DNA of 64,000 nucleotides, taken from Salipiger bermudensis HTCC2601 (GTDB lineage: Bacteria; Pseudomonadota; Alphaproteobacteria; Rhodobacterales; Rhodobacteraceae). The notes beneath the pieces were generated by a model. That model was given only the letters and a program-made list of their open reading frames with translations. It did not search any database and was not told the DNA's origin. The translations under genes and the position numbers were made by a program. Positions 63,496 through 64,000 of the stretch are shown one piece after another. The stretch's first letter is position 1. Each line of letters starts with the position of its first letter. The stretch is from positions 7,501 to 71,500 of the forward strand of contig NZ_DS022279.1 in NCBI RefSeq assembly GCF_000153725.1. The letters are read 5' to 3'.

Positions 63496-64000
63496 ATGGT
63501 CAAGCTCCTGATTATCGTGTTCCCGGTGCTGCTGCTGGTCTCGGTGCCCGTGGCCCATGCCATGCTCGGCGCCACGGCCTTCGCGCTCTGGGTCGAGGGC
63601 AAGCCGATGGCGGTGATTGCGCAGCGGCTCTACTCGCCGACGCAGAGCTTCCCGATGCTGGCGATCCCGTTCTTCATCCTTGCCGGCAGCCTGATGATGT
63701 CGGGCCGCTTCGGCGAGCATCTCGTGACCATCGCGAAGCTGCTGGTGGGTCGCTTCAAGGGCGGTCTGGCGCAAGTCTCGATCATCGGCTCGGTGATGTT
63801 CGGCGGCGTCTCGGGCTCGGCGGTGGCGGATGCCTCGGCGCTCGGCAACGCGCTGATCCCGGTGCAGAAGAAAGAGGGCTATCCGGGCGGGTTTGCCGCC
63901 GCGGTCAACGCCTCGTCCTCGACCGTGTCGGTCCTGATCCCGCCGTCGATCCCGCTGATCCTGTACGGGCTGGTGTCCAACACCTCGATCATCGATCTGT
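63496..64000 (+). CDS. dctM: TRAP transporter large permease (DctM), cut by window end
   Basis: 168 residues are visible, running off the end at 64000. The start MVKLLIIVFPVLLLVSVPVAH, then SFPMLAIPFFILAGSLMM, IIGSVMFGGVSGSAVADASALG and VLIPPSIPLILYGL are typical of DctM, usually about 425 residues. It starts 13 bp after dctQ, preceded by GAGAAAGG. Forms the transport channel with DctQ. Confidence 0.93.
   Translation, partial: MVKLLIIVFPVLLLVSVPVAHAMLGATAFALWVEGKPMAVIAQRLYSPTQSFPMLAIPFFILAGSLMMSGRFGEHLVTIAKLLVGRFKGGLAQVSIIGSVMFGGVSGSAVADASALGNALIPVQKKEGYPGGFAAAVNASSSTVSVLIPPSIPLILYGLVSNTSIIDL

Overview
The window is about 64 kb of high-GC DNA with dense, overlapping, mostly co-directional operons. 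Gene content points to a marine alphaproteobacterium of the Rhodobacterales (Roseobacter group, perhaps Salipiger-like; the genus is a guess): a DnaA-like plasmid initiator beside parAB, TRAP and TAXI transporters, heterotetrameric sarcosine oxidase and many FCD-type GntR regulators. The initiator (40045-40728), a repeat-bearing origin-like gap (40729-41304) and parAB (41305-43703) show that the window lies on an extrachromosomal replicon, a plasmid or chromid. Eight copies of a TGTCCCC/GGGGACA palindrome surround and penetrate parAB and are the best candidates for its centromere sites. No rRNA, tRNA or CRISPR was seen.

Layout. 1-2.1 kb: two overlapping tyrosine recombinases, the second frameshifted, followed by a perfect 20-bp palindrome. 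2.6-3.6 kb: a PAP2 membrane lipid phosphatase. 4.3-16.5 kb: a long minus-strand catabolic operon with a Zn-dehydrogenase, a quinone oxidoreductase, a ThDP enzyme, a Liv-type ABC importer (with a fused LivM-LivG), an SDR, an internally deleted aldehyde dehydrogenase, a shikimate dehydrogenase homologue and a GMC oxidoreductase. A GntR regulator is divergent from it. 17.6-21.8 kb: a ugpBAEC-type sugar/glycerol-phosphate ABC importer. 21.9-28.0 kb: a GlxA-type regulator divergent from soxBDAG (sarcosine oxidase).

28.2-39.3 kb: a nine-gene minus-strand cluster running sulfatase, HAD phosphatase, MoxR ATPase, DUF58, DUF4381, two VWA proteins, BatD and an octaheme cytochrome c. It is the best candidate here for a poorly described envelope system. 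39.5-44.1 kb: an orphan receiver protein and the replication/partition module. 44.2-50.8 kb: a TAXI-TRAP transporter (receptor, fused permease, DUF1850 protein) in one operon with a DctB/DctD-like two-component system. 51.1-54.2 kb: a kinase and class III aminotransferase pair with its own GntR regulator. 54.2-56.0 kb: an SLC13-type permease. 56.2-64 kb: two divergent units forming a sugar or polyol pathway: TIM-barrel isomerase, DAK-family kinase and split transketolase on one side; SDR and TRAP transporter dctPQM (dctM cut by the window end) on the other.

Taken together the replicon is a carrier of uptake-plus-catabolism modules. Most modules pair one transporter with its enzymes, and several also carry their own regulator. 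Substrates are inferred from families only. Starts were chosen from visible ribosome-binding sites, ATGA-type overlaps and family N termini; long antisense ORFs typical of GC-rich DNA were ignored.
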